From assembly GCA_039583875.1 (NCBI GenBank), contig CM077147.1, positions 155,333,846-155,397,845 on the forward strand: a stretch of 64,000 nt of DNA, given 5' to 3'. Shown one piece after another: positions 51,885 through 63,250 of this stretch. Position numbers and translations under genes: made by a program. This DNA is from Platanthera guangdongensis. Lineage: Eukaryota > Streptophyta > Magnoliopsida > Asparagales > Orchidaceae. How positions within the stretch are numbered: the stretch's first letter is position 1; the number at the start of each line of letters is the position of its first letter. The notes beneath the pieces were generated by a model. That model worked only from the letters and a program-made list of their open reading frames with translations. It was not told the origin of the DNA and made no database searches.

Positions 51885-53054
51885 TCACCACATCGGTTTG
51901 GCGGATCGCTTCTTGCTGTCCAAGGTTGTAAGCCCTTGGTTGCACCGGTTGGAACCGAGAACCGCCATCTTCCCTTTCTCTGCAGCACTGGGGACGGAGC
52001 GCACAGTCTGCTCCTGCCTTGTCTCTTGCCCCGCTCCTCCTTGGGGACAAACACGAGCTATGTGCCCCACCTTACCGCAGTTGTAACACGTCGGCGGTCC
52101 CCTAGAGTGAGAACCTCCAGGCGTCCAATTGCTCCTCTCACCGAATCTGGAAGTGTGCGACTGCTTCCTCCACCTACTCCCTTCAGACTTTCCTTGAGAT
52201 TGGGAAGACCTCCCTTCCCCTTGCTTGGGAGTAAAACCCTTACGGCGTTGGGTTCGCTCCAAATCACTTTCCAAAATCCTGGCAGCCTCAACTAGTTCAT
52301 TGAATCCCGCTCTCTTCATGGAGATGAGGGGTTGTCTCAGGTTCTCCCTCAGCCCCTGGTAGAAGAGGTTATCCCTTTCTACATCATCTGCCATCGTCGT
52401 TCCCGCGTAACGACCCAAACGGGTAAACTCCTGCACATACTCATCCACTGTCTTGTCTCGCTGCATTAAATGCAGAAACTGCCTCTGAAGGGCCAATCGT
52501 GTAGAAACTGGAATATACCTCTTTAGAAACGCATCCCCAAACTCTTCCACCGACGGGGTGCGTCCAGGGAACTGGCGGCCGCTATGGCTTACCCACCACA
52601 ACTTGGTGTCTCCTTCCAACATAAAAGCCGCATACTCAGCTTTCTTTCCGTCTGGCGTCTCTGCCGCCCTCAAAAGCTCTTGAATGCGAACCCACCAGTC
52701 TTCCGCATCCGTTGGCGTACCAACTCACTTGAATGACGGGGGATGAAAGCTCAGGAAATACTTCATGTGTCGGTCTCCATGCCCGACAACCACCCTTTCC
52801 GCCAAAGGCTCCACTCACCTGGCTTCTCCTCCTGGCACGACCGTCGCCGTATCCGGTGTAGCAGGGGTTGCTACCTGGGCTGCCGCTGCAGCTTGGGCTG
52901 CCACCATCGCTTCTGCAAGCATGCGACAGAAGTCGGCCGGGTTTACACCCGTGCCCAACAGACCTGGAGCAGTGGCACTGCTCGCTGAGAGTTCCTCTCT
53001 TGCTCTCGACGTACCAGCCTCATTGCTTGCATTCTTCAAGAAAACACGAAGCAA
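51885..53054 (-). pseudogene. Inner Gypsy gag
   Basis: The 262-residue frame at 51885-52673 contains EYAAFMLEGDTKLWWVSHSG, FLHLMQRDKTVDEYVQEFTR, FYQGLRENLRQPLIS and a CCHC zinc knuckle CYNCGKVGHIARVC near its end. The N-terminal part lies in 52815-53054 (FCRMLAEAMVAAQAA, NASNEAGTSRAREE), separated by a short disrupted region at 52680-52810. The expected gag-protease junction (TDVVTGM) is in a shifted frame at 51865-52050. Confidence 0.85.
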
Positions 53055-53161
53055 GAAATCAGTCTCTAATCTGAAGACTTAAACATAAGGACACTCATGG
53101 TCCCGCGTTACTCTTATGTGGATAACTTCTTTACGCATTGACCTTGAATCTAACCTCGCTT

Positions 53162-53172
53162 TGATACCAAAT
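53162..53172 (-). promoter_or_regulatory. Primer-binding site of the inner Gypsy
   Basis: TTTGATACCAA is the complement of TTGGTATCAAA, one base off the common TGGTATCAGA form and shared with the outer element. Confidence 0.75.
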
Positions 53173-55769
53173 TGTAACACCTCCCATGTAATGAACGTAT
53201 AATATGGGTCCGGTCGGGGCCCCACAACATACGGACGCCACAGCTTTAGTATTATAAGTTGATATAGCTACCCACACTCAAAACACTTTGCACAACACAG
53301 CGGAAACAAAAGCAAGACTAGAAGTTATCCACTACAAGAAGAGTAATAACAATGGCCTTATGACCTTACAACAAGTGTCCAAACTCAAATAATACAACAG
53401 TCAAGAAAGTGCATAACACACATAGTCTACCTCGGCATGCAAGCCGGACAACATGAATCTCACACATACAACATCATATAGGTAGAACTACAAAAGAGAA
53501 AAGCACTTCATGAGGCTTAGGCCTTTCTGGCCGACGAGCTAGCTCCTGCATGCGATCCTTGCCCTGTAAAATTTATTAATAACATGGGTCTGTAAAGGCT
53601 GACCTCAAACTGTGTAACAACACATCTCCTCCCGGCCGCCCCTAACGGACCCCGGGGTACCCCTCCAACCTGCAAGTTAGCACTTCGTATGCAATAATCA
53701 TAAGCAAGAAAAGCAACTACAGAAACAGGCTTGGATGTCACACACATCATACATGTTCTCTACTGGTTGAGCATATAATAAATGGGCCTACTTATGCAAT
53801 CATGTATGCAATAACCTGGGTTTCACCCAAGGCACCCTATCTCGTATGCATCTAGCACATCATCACATCATATGGGTATTCATCGATTCCCCATTGGCAT
53901 AAAGCCGCAAACAAAGGGGTCACACCATTTCCCTTAACGGCACACCGGCCGCCACATGGAACTCTTGCAAAGGCCCCACCCGCTCAAGGTCTTAGACCCG
54001 GGCTTGCCTACAAGCTCTGACGTCTCATGTCAGGATTCCAACAAACACACAACTGACCGATTCTAAGAAGCCTTGCCGGACCCCACCCGCCCATGGCCTC
54101 ATTGCCCGGGCGTGCCCCCATGCTTGGCATTCTCGTCAGTCTCACAGAAGGGGACTAGTCTCGCCGGGACACTCTCCACACATGACGTGAACGTCACGAG
54201 ATAGCTAGCTGACCACGGAGACATAGCCACGCCTTGACACATCACAAACCAAGACAATTCCACCCTAGTCCCTCATTTGTACTGCAGCGTTCTCTCGCAC
54301 CAAGGAAACCATCTCCAACTCATGCGGAGCTAACCTTATCCACCAAGGAAACCATCTACCGCCACGAGGAGCTAACCTTATCCGGTTCCGACTACACGTA
54401 CTCATTCGAGAAAAAGGGGAAAACACCATCACATCACAAACAACATCTTGCCGCAACGGAATCTCTACGAATCCCTAAAGTTCGTATGCAACATCACCGA
54501 GTCGGACTAACGGTCGCGACTACGACTTCACCCACCATGCCTAATCCACTAACGGAGCGGATCTCTAATGCAAATCATGCCGGGGACGGACTCAATCGAC
54601 CCGGAGGTTCCTTTTGAACCTTGGCGACCCAAAACCCCTCTCATTTGAGTGTTTGGTGCCCAAAACTAGAAAAGAAATGATGCTAAAGACATGCATCCTA
54701 AGACCGAGAGGAGAAGTGTCGTTACCTTCCGACTCCTCTTCTTTGTCATGACAAAATATCCGGATGAAAACATTCGCAAAGATCTAGCCTCCACGGATCC
54801 GGACTCGGCTCGCGATTTGGAGCACCGAAGCTTCTCCTACAGCTCAAACCCTCCTTCACCTTCTTCCTTGCTCTCCCTTCTCTCTAGAAAGTAGTAAGAG
54901 AAAAGCTTGAAGAAGAATGAGGGTTTCCAACCCTATTCTCGGACTTAACTCCCCAAGAACCGTCCTAAACCGTCAGATCCTAAAATCAGGAAAATAATGA
55001 CCACGATCCGCCTGAAAAATAAAATACCTGGGCCGAACACGGCCTGTCACACGCCCGTGTCCAGGGCCGTGTGCTTCATTCGCCGTCTCAAATCGACGCG
55101 CCTGGAACAACACACGGGCATCCGACACGCCCGTATTCGATCCGACACGCCCGTGTCCCCAATGACACGGCCGTGTGGCCGGCCGTGTGCCTCCATTCAC
55201 ACGGCCTCGAAAACATCCCGAGAGGTGACACGGCCTGGGACACGCCCGTGTCCCAAGCCGTGTGCCAAGTCTCGACACTCGTCGACAGCCTTTGTGTCGA
55301 CACCGCGGAAAAACGTCGAGCGAAGATCGTCGACCAAGCGGGACACGCCCGGTGACACGCCCGTGTCACAGGCCGTGTGCCCCAGTCGACACTCGACACT
55401 CGACACTCGACACTCGTCGAGTGAACATCGTCGACTGAAGATCGTCGACAGACCCACACGACCTTGGACAAGCCCGTGTCCTAGGCCGTGTGCCTCGTCT
55501 CGACACAAAGTCGAGCGAAAATGTCGACACCCCGGGCCGAGTGTCGACACAGGCTCGACACGCCCGTGTTGCAGGCCGTGTGCCCTCACTCGACACTTCG
55601 TCGAGCGCAAAGTGTCGACCACGCGGCCAAGTCGTCGACATGGCCTGACACGGCCTGGGACACGCCCGTGTCCCGGGCCGGCGTGTCCCGGGCCGTGTGC
55701 CCCCTGCCAGAAACCAAAAAAGGTCCAGAAACATAAATCGACCCCTTTCTCCAAATCTGGGGTGTTACA
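53173..55769 (-). repeat. 5' LTR of the inner Gypsy, with hairpin array
   Basis: This 2597 bp LTR is nearly identical to 45781-48367. At 55386-55421 the short repeat CACTCGA is expanded to about four copies, against two in the other LTR (near 47998). Confidence 0.9.
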
Positions 55770-55774
55770 CCAAC

Positions 55775-56341
55775 TCTGAATTCTACTGACCTGTGTTTCT
55801 GATTATGATACTTGGCCTGACGATCCTGAGCTGTCTTCATACTCTCCTGAATGAGCTTGATCCTGTCAGTGGTCTTATCAATCCATGACTCCCTGATGGT
55901 AGATCTTCCCTCACTTTCAGCCCAACATAACGGTGCCCGACAACGTCTGCCATAGAGGGCCTCGAACGGTGTCATCCCAATACTCGTCTGAAAACTGTTG
56001 TTGTAGGAGAACTCTACAAGGGTGACATATTTCTCCCACTTTCCTCCAAAGTCCAAAATGCACATCCGTAGCAGATCCTCCAAAGTCCTATTTGTGCGCC
56101 CAGTCTGTCCATCGGTCTGGGGATGGAAAACAGTGCTGAAGTGTAACCTGGTACCCAACCGCTCCTGTACGTATCGCCACTCCCTGGAGGTGAATCTGCC
56201 ATCTCGGTCTGAAACTATAGTCTTGGGAACACCGTGAAGTTGAACTATCTCGTCCACATATAACTGAGCTAACCTGGGACCCTGATCTGTTTTCTTAAGA
56301 GGAATGAAATGAGCGACCTTAGAAAGCCGATCAACTATCAC
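55775..56341 (-). pseudogene. Outer Gypsy integrase core
   Basis: The frame carries [40 protein letters not shown] (second catalytic Asp present), [20 protein letters not shown] and [20 protein letters not shown]. The Glu of T-D-G-Q-T-E is Gly here, so the catalytic triad is broken. The frame continues from RNase H/zinc region on the right across a TGA at 56342, where Trp is expected. On the left it runs into the nested LTR. Confidence 0.87.
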
Positions 56342-57835
56342 TCATAAGGAGTCATTCCCACTCTGCGACCTCGGCAGACCATGAATGAAATTCATGGATA
56401 TATCCTCGAATGACCACTCAGGAATGGGAAGTGGCTGCAACTTGCCTCCAGGCCTTTGGCACTCGGCCTTAACCAACTTGCACGTCTCGCACTTCCCTAC
56501 GTAACCTGCAACATCACACTTCAAACCTGGCCACCAGACTAACTTCTTGAGATCTGCATACATATTCGTGCTACCCGGATGTATAGAATATCTGGAATTG
56601 TGTGCGTCAAATAGAATGTCCTCGCGAAGGTGACTAACATCAGGGATACACACCCTGCCATCAAACAATAGTAAATCATCCTGAATACTGTATCTCTCCT
56701 TCTGATCTGTCTGCACTGAGCTCCAAATCTCTGCCATCTTTGGATCCAACGGTAGAGCTGTCCTGATTCTATCCTTAATGTCACAGATAATCTCCATCCA
56801 ATTCAACCTTGCAGAACCAAAACTACAGCGTGTCACAACGGTGATCTCCAGTCTCTCTAGTTCTCGCACTAACTCCTCCTGCTGAGTGAGAAGGAAGAAA
56901 CACGAACCTCTACGGCTAAAGGCATCAGCTACAACGTTCGCCTTTCCTGGATGGTACTGAATGTCTACGTCGTAGTCTGATAGAAACTCTAACCATCCGC
57001 GCTGCCTCAAATTGAGCTCTCGATGATCAAAGATATACTTGAGACTCTTATGATCAGTGAAGATCTCACAACGAACTCCATAGAGATAGTGCCTCCAAAT
57101 CTTCAGAGCATGTATGACTGCTGCAAGCTCCAAGTCATGCACGGGATAGTTCCTCTCATGAACTTTTAACTGTCTCGATGCATAGGTTATGACCTTTCCA
57201 TGCTGCATGAGAACACAGCCTAAACCCTGACCAGACGCATCGCTATAAATCTGAAACCCGTCAGGCCCTGAAGGTAAACTCAAAATCGATGCGGTCATCA
57301 ACCTGTCCTTCAAGTCCTCAAAAGCCAACTCACACTTCACCGTCCAATCCAAGCCCTTACCCTTCCTAGTGAGAGAAGTCAGTGGTAAGACTATCTTCGA
57401 AAAATCCCTGATGAATCTCCTGTAGTAGGCAGCTAGTCCCAAAAAGCTGCGAACCTCTGAAACGGTCGTCGGCCTTGGCCAATTCTTAATGGCCTCTATC
57501 TTCTTCGGATCAACACTAACCCCTTTCTGACTGATGATGTGCCCTAAGAATGCAATCTCTGAAAGCCAAAACTCACACTTTGAAAACTTGACAAACAACT
57601 GGTTCTTCCTGAGTGTGCTCAAAACAATCCTGAGGTGTGATGCATGATCTTCGACACTCTTAGAGAACACCAAGATGTCATCTATAAAGACGATGACAAA
57701 ACGATCCAAGTACTCCCGAAATACCCTGTTCATCAGGTCCATAAATACTGAAGGGGCATTGGTCAGCCCGAACGACATGAACACAAACTCAAAGTGTCCA
57801 TATCTGGTGCTGAAAGCCGTCTTCTGAATATCCAA
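56342..57835 (-). pseudogene. Outer Gypsy RT thumb, RNase H and integrase zinc region (497 aa open frame)
   Basis: The longest open frame in the window. It runs from [20 protein letters not shown] and [20 protein letters not shown], through [20 protein letters not shown] (catalytic F-I-D-D) and [20 protein letters not shown]. RNase H follows ([55 protein letters not shown]), then the integrase zinc region ([36 protein letters not shown]). The first catalytic Asp of integrase is changed: [11 protein letters not shown] has Asn where Asp is expected. It ends at a TGA replacing a conserved Trp. Confidence 0.9.
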
Positions 57836-57873
57836 GTCACGAATCTTTAACTGGTGATATCATGACCTCAGAT

Positions 57874-58711
57874 CTAACTTGGAGAAAGTGCACGAGCCCA
57901 CCAACTGGTCGAACAAATCATCAATCCTGGAATCGGGTACTTGTTCTTTACTGTCAGTTTGTTCAATTCACAGTAGTCTATGCACAGTCTCAGACTACCA
58001 TCCTTCTTCTTCACGAATAGTACTGGAGCACTCCAGGGTGAAGTACTGGGACGTATAAAACCCAAAATCAAGCAACTCCTGCAACTGACTCTTCAACTCT
58101 GCTAGTTCCCTTGGAGCCATCCGATAGGGAGATTTGGCTACCGGTGTAGCCTCGGGCTGCAAGTCTATCGGGAACTCAATCTCTCTATCTGGAGGGGCAC
58201 CAGGGAGCTCTTCCGGAAAAACATCGGGAAACTCCTGAATCACTGGTATCTCTGTTAAGTCAGTCTTAGCCTCTGCATTCATCAGTAATACGAAGGTTTC
58301 ACAACCTTTACTGATGCACCTTCTCGCTTGGACTGCAGATATGATCATCTTCACTGCTCCCTTCAAGCCCTGAAAAGAAAACGCAGTCTGATTAGGGCGC
58401 TCAAACTGTATCTGTTTCGCCCTACAGTCAATCCTGGCGTTGACTGCCGAAAGCCAGTCCATTCCAAAAATTAGATCGAATCCTGCAATAGGTAGCTGCA
58501 AAGCTTCCACGATAATTTCGGTGTCACCAAACTGCACCGGTACCCTGCACCTATCTCTGGTCTGCAGAAGGGATCTATTCGGCATCATAACATCCAGCGC
58601 TACAGTCTCTGGGAAGACTTCTAAATTCAACTTACACACTAGAGATTTTGCGATAAACGAGTGCGAGGCGCACATATCAAACAGAATCTTGGAGGGTAAA
58701 TCACAAATCAT
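57874..58711 (-). pseudogene. Outer Gypsy protease and RT N-terminus
   Basis: The frame 57995-58711 has the protease as KILFDMCASHSFIAKSLVCK, where the catalytic D-T-G reads D-M-C, then LPIAGFDLIFGMDWLSAVNA. EEFPDVFPEELPGAPPDREI and [20 protein letters not shown] follow. A frameshift leads to 57874-58071 ([31 protein letters not shown]). Another shift precedes the RT palm at 57835. Confidence 0.87.
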
Positions 58712-58989
58712 AAGAATGCCTACATGAATGATTTTTCAAAAAGAAAAGAGTGTCACTATGGAGGATTTGATAAACTTTCAGACAAAGTAAACACTTACCT
58801 GTCACTGCATCCTCCTGCTCCTTAGCCTCCTGCTGACCAAGCCCATAAGCTCTGGGCTGCACCAAATCTCGACCCTGTTGTGGTCTTCCATCAGTAATCA
58901 TCAAAGCCTTGCCCTTGTCTGCTCTGCTAGGGCCACCAACCTCATACTTCGACTGCAGGAACAAATTACACTTGTCATCTACAGTAATT

Positions 58990-60177
58990 TCATAAATGTA
59001 AATTACAACTATGTTTTATTACCTGATTCGCTCCAACTTCCTGGCAGAAACGAGCAATGTGTCCAGGTTGACGGCACTTGTAACACACGCCCGCGCTGGT
59101 CAAACACTCTCCTGGATGGCGACGCTGACACTTGGGACAAAGGGGGTAGTCTCTGCTCCTGTCACCAGATTGACCATTCTTCCTCGTATCAGGCTTCTGC
59201 TTCTTGTTCCAGTTCTTCCCTTGGTCATTCCTGCTCTGCTGCGACTGATGCGAATCCTGAGATCGCTTCGCACGGAAATTACTTCGCTTTTGAACCTTCT
59301 GCTGGTCAGCCTCCAGCCTGCGAGCCGTATCCACTAAGCTCCTGTAATCAGCGTTGACCGTAGTCATCAATGGCTGCCTCAACGAGTCACGCAAACCATC
59401 CACAAAGCGGCTGCATTTCTCAGCCTGATCTCCCTGCATCACGCCCGCATATCGAGCCAGATGGGTAAGCTCTCGCTCGTACTCAGCAACAGTCATGTCC
59501 CCCTGGAAAAGCCTAAGATACTTCTCCTGGAGACCTCGTCGTGCGGAAGGCGGCACGAACCAACTCGCAAGGGCTCTAGAAAATTCGCTCTACGTAAACA
59601 TGTCTGGCGTACGACCTGGCCAAAAGCATGGTCATATAATTTAAAAAGAAAATGTATCACTTCCAAAAATTAAAAGGAATTTTTATAACCATTTACCTGC
59701 GGGATCATCTGCCCAGTACTTGTCCCACCAGACCTTTGCCTCACCTCGGAGGAGGAAAACTGCCAGAGGAACCTTCTTGTTCTCTGGGCACTCCAAAACA
59801 TCCAGCAGGTCTATCGTATTTGCCACCCAATCATCTGTGTCCATCGGGGTCTCATCCCCACTGTAGTTCGAGGGTTGAAGCTCTCTGAAGTTCCTCAAAT
59901 AGCGTTCCAGGGTCATCTCCACGGGTGCTGGTGCAGGAGTTGGTGCAGGGGCTGGTACTTGTACTGGAATTGGAAACCCTGCAGCCAGTCCTCTCTGAAA
60001 CTCCATCAAGGCAACAGTAACCGCCTTGGCAATCTGAGACGCTATGTCAGTGCCCTCTGAAGCTGCTGGAACTGGTGGTACCTGTGGCACTAAAGCATCT
60101 CCCCTAGTCGTGTTAGGAACAGGGTCCTGACGTGAAGATTCACCAGGTTCGCTGACTCGAGGTGCCTGATAGAACAT
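58990..60177 (-). pseudogene. Outer Gypsy gag
   Basis: The N-terminal frame (59683-60177) contains VTVALMEFQRGLAAGFPI, a Pro/Ala linker, PVEMTLERYLRNFRELQPSN and VPLAVFLLRGEAKVWWDKYW. The C-terminal frame (58990-59556) continues with LRLFQGDMTVAEYERELTHL, FVDGLRDSLRQPLMTTVNAD and two zinc motifs, CPKCQRRHPGEC and CYKCRQPGHIARFC. An interval at 59557-59682 carries the break between them. Confidence 0.87.
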
Positions 60178-60355
60178 ATAAAAGAAATCTGGTTATTTAT
60201 CAAGTGTCAGCGAAATCTGGCTTAGCAACTTTATTTCGTACTCTAGCGAAAACTAAGGCTTAAACGCAACTTAAAATACTCTACTAACAAGAGTTTACTC
60301 TTACACAATCTTATGTCTCTGTGTAAACCTTCTAGGGTCCAGAGATCCTAAACCT

Positions 60356-60371
60356 GGCTTTGATACCAATT
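60356..60371 (-). promoter_or_regulatory. Primer-binding site of the outer Gypsy
   Basis: GGCTTTGATACCAAT on the + strand is the complement of ATTGGTATCAAAGCC, next to the LTR start at 60372. Confidence 0.8.
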
Positions 60372-62571
60372 TGTAACATCCCTTCCCAGTTTTTCAATAA
60401 TCAGCCATCCGACCGGGTCAGCGATATAAAGAGAACTAAGAAACAGTATTACAACTAGTACACAACATGTATAAAGTAAGAGCTACTAAAAATTTATAAC
60501 TAGCAACAGAAGCTAAGAAAGTAAAATAAGGGTAATCACATGCCTGAAATCTGGAATCACATAGCCACTACAGATGAATAGAATTGAATTAACTGAAAAA
60601 CTGAACTATTATAATAAGTCCGATACAAGATATATAAAACATTAATAAGTTACATTGTCCACAACTACAAGTATATGCTGAAGGTAAAAGAAAACTGAAA
60701 GGGAACAAAACACTACAAACTGACGCCACCAACGCTCATCCTAGACATAGTTTCCCACCTGTGTCACCTGTAAAAACATTGCCCACGAGGGGTCAGAGTA
60801 AAGAAAAATAAATCCTCCTAGTGACACTAAAAACTTTTCTCATATGATGAATGCATGCCTTTAAAAAAGTTTTTGTGCACTAAAAATATTTATGCTGTGT
60901 GTTATGCATGGCTTCAGAACACTACCTGGTCAAAACATCTACATGATCTATGTTTGTGACTTTCAGTTCACTAACCCAAGTCCCGACGTTCACTACTGGT
61001 ATACTGTCTCACGTCAGATCTATACTTGAGTTCTAGGTGACCTCTAGCTTGCACCTCTACTAGGAAGGCTCTATGCAGAGTAGCTCCTAACGTGCAAAAT
61101 CTGAAACTGACGACCCGAGACCATCTGACAAACTCAATTATTCTAGTGTCACGCGGACACTGTCTCGAATCTACTAACTGTCTTAAGGGAGTCAACTCCC
61201 AAGACTCTGATGCTCATAGGATACCATATGCCCTATGAGAAAGGTAGTGCGCCTCTATCAAGCACGAAAAGACTGAAGTGTGCTACTGACATTTTGGTCA
61301 AATGCTACTCTGCTTGGGACATCTCTTTTGGTGTACTACTGAGCGACCCTTAACTTTCTTATGGTCGACTAGAAGGGACATTCACGCCCTTTGTTGGACA
61401 AATTCCAACTTACGTACACAGGTATAGGTTTCGTACCTAACATTACCAATCCTGATCTGACTACTTGGGTCTTGGAGAAGGGTATCATCCTACATATTTT
61501 CCGCGACCGTTTTCCTATCACCACACCTTTCTATGCATGGTCATGATATTTGTTCAAAACCCTACACATGCGTATATAAAGTATATTATTTGCTATGTCT
61601 AACTAACAGAAATTAATTTTCCTTACAGAGGTGCTGCGACGCTCGTACACGCGGCGCGACGACATTTCTTCTTCCGAAGGCAATCTTACTGCTGGGGATC
61701 TTCAGAAAGCTGCCCCGACCACACGAGAGTCCTGCAATTTCAGAGCAGCCCCACTTTCATAATTTTCCCTTTACGATATTCCGTGGAAAATTTCTATACA
61801 ACCAAGATTACAAAAATTCAAGCGTTAAACTTCAGATATTACCTTTACGTTGAGTGAATGAGGCTCTGAAAACGTCCACCCAAATTCCGCGGAGGATCAC
61901 GAACTTCAAAACCTAATTAGGGCACAAGGATGAAAACCTAGGTTAGACTAACTCCGAAATCGAAGGATTTCCCCGAAGAAATGGAGAAAAGGAAGAAATA
62001 AACTCACCGGAAAACTAACGATTCCAAGTTCAACCGGTTAGGGTTGAATCCGACACTTCCACGACCAAGAAAGGAAAAGGAATGTCCACCGGTGCTCGTA
62101 GAGCAAGGAGTCGGAAATGGTTTCCGGAGAGGGATCGGCCGGCGGAATGCCTCGCAAGAGGCGTCGGCTTCGTCCAGCGATGCTGCGTGCGGGAGACGGA
62201 AGTGCTCATGCGCCTGCTTGCGGAACGGAAACAGAAATCGGCTGCGGTTTCCCTTTTCTCCGGTGGAAAAGAGGCGTGCAGCTTTTTTTTTAAGATCCAC
62301 TGCTTTACGGTTTTGATAACCACATGAGAGGGGAGAAATTGCTATTGGCACCCCTAAATTCCATTCCTTTGAACATTAACCCATTTACACCGCGCGCGCC
62401 AATAAAATAAAAATGCGTCACACACTATTATTAACGCACTTAACGAACTAACGGTCGATATCATAAGGAAGAGTAACGTTATACCTTGACGACGCGTTGC
62501 CTCGATCAAAATCCGTCACGACCTGCCCCTACAAATCAAATAATTTTTCGCGTCAGATTATGGATGTTACA
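60372..62571 (-). repeat. 5' LTR of the outer Gypsy element
   Basis: This 2200 bp LTR starts TGTAACATCCCTTCCCAG and ends ATGGATGTTACA. It is collinear with 43098-45304. Confidence 0.9.
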
Positions 62572-62576
62572 GACAT

Positions 62577-63250
62577 TGCGGTGGGTGCATATGCGAGAAT
62601 ACATGCGAGACTGCAACATTTGCGTGAAAAATCCTAAATAGTGGTCAAGGTAAGTCCCGCAACATGATTGACAAGCTCGATAAATTTGTCGATGTATTGA
62701 TCCACCACAGTTATGTGGCGGGGGTCGTAAAAACTCTCCACTCAGGTTTGAGATTCATCCATGTAAGGCTTTGTTCGTCAAATAGAGCTACCATGCATGT
62801 TGTAGGGCCGATCCTTCCATACCCAGAAGCTTGATTACAACCGTGTCTCGGCCATGTGTTGAATGCCAAAGAACTATTTCTCTTTGGCGAGCTAGACGAT
62901 CGGATCGGTGCCATGAAACGATGTGCATCGACGATACTAGGAGCATCAGTTATGTCGAAATTCGGGTTGGGCGGTTGGTGGAAAATGGGTGCTTCCTAGA
63001 GTGGGCAATGCTAGGTGGACTGGTGATCGAGACAGACATCCTGGCTTCAATGTGTAGCAGTGCTGCTTGCATGGATATGAGGGCGCTTGATTGATTCTTG
63101 AGACGACGTTCGACGACATCAAAACAGGCTTCAGCCTTGGCCCAAGTGAGGGGCTTGCACTACATGGGAAGGTTGGAAAAGCACTACTCTAGATCGTACA
63201 ATGAAGGCAACGAAATCGGGACAGTTTTGTTGCGTCGATGTTAGCCAGTA
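62577..63250 (-). pseudogene. Gypsy gag fragment, right of the large insertion
   Basis: On the minus strand the frames carry KAEACFDVVERRLKNQ-like coiled sequence near 63130. RSDRLARQREIVLWHS-like and AETRL-type sequence lies around 62870-62920, and TVVDQYIDKFIELVNHVAGL at about 62640-62690. This is the retrotransposon gag core order (coiled region, W-x-x-x-x-x-x-x-x-G, then the Y-I-x-x-F-x-x-L helix). Frames are broken. The reading is cut at the GACAT site. Confidence 0.6.

Larger units (their letters stand above)
45781..55769 (-). mobile_element. Complete nested Ty3/Gypsy chromovirus (inner)
   Basis: LTRs at 45781-48367 and 53173-55769 (about 2.59 kb) start TGTAACACC and end TGTTACA. The element is flanked by an exact CCAAC duplication (45776-45780 and 55770-55774). 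TTTGATACCAA at 53162-53172 is the complement of the primer-binding site. ACTCTTCCCCCCTTAAC at 48368 is the complement of the polypurine tract. Gag, protease, RT, RNase H, integrase and a chromodomain-like tail run right to left. The two LTRs are nearly identical, so it is younger than its host. Four in-frame stops and a frameshift break pol. Confidence 0.92.
43098..62571 (-). mobile_element. Complete Ty3/Gypsy chromovirus (outer), carrying a nested Gypsy
   Basis: Two 2.2 kb LTRs (43098-45304 and 60372-62571) start TGTAACA and end TGTTACA. They are flanked by an exact 5 bp duplication, GACAT (43093-43097 and 62572-62576). On the minus strand, TTGGTATCAAAGCC at 60356-60369 is the primer-binding site, and GTTAGGAGAGGAGATT next to 45305 is the polypurine tract. 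Gag, protease, RT, RNase H and integrase with a C-terminal chromodomain-like end run right to left. The integrase is split at CCAAC (45776-45780 / 55770-55774) by the nested element. Clade looks Del/Tekay-like. It is defective. Confidence 0.9.
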
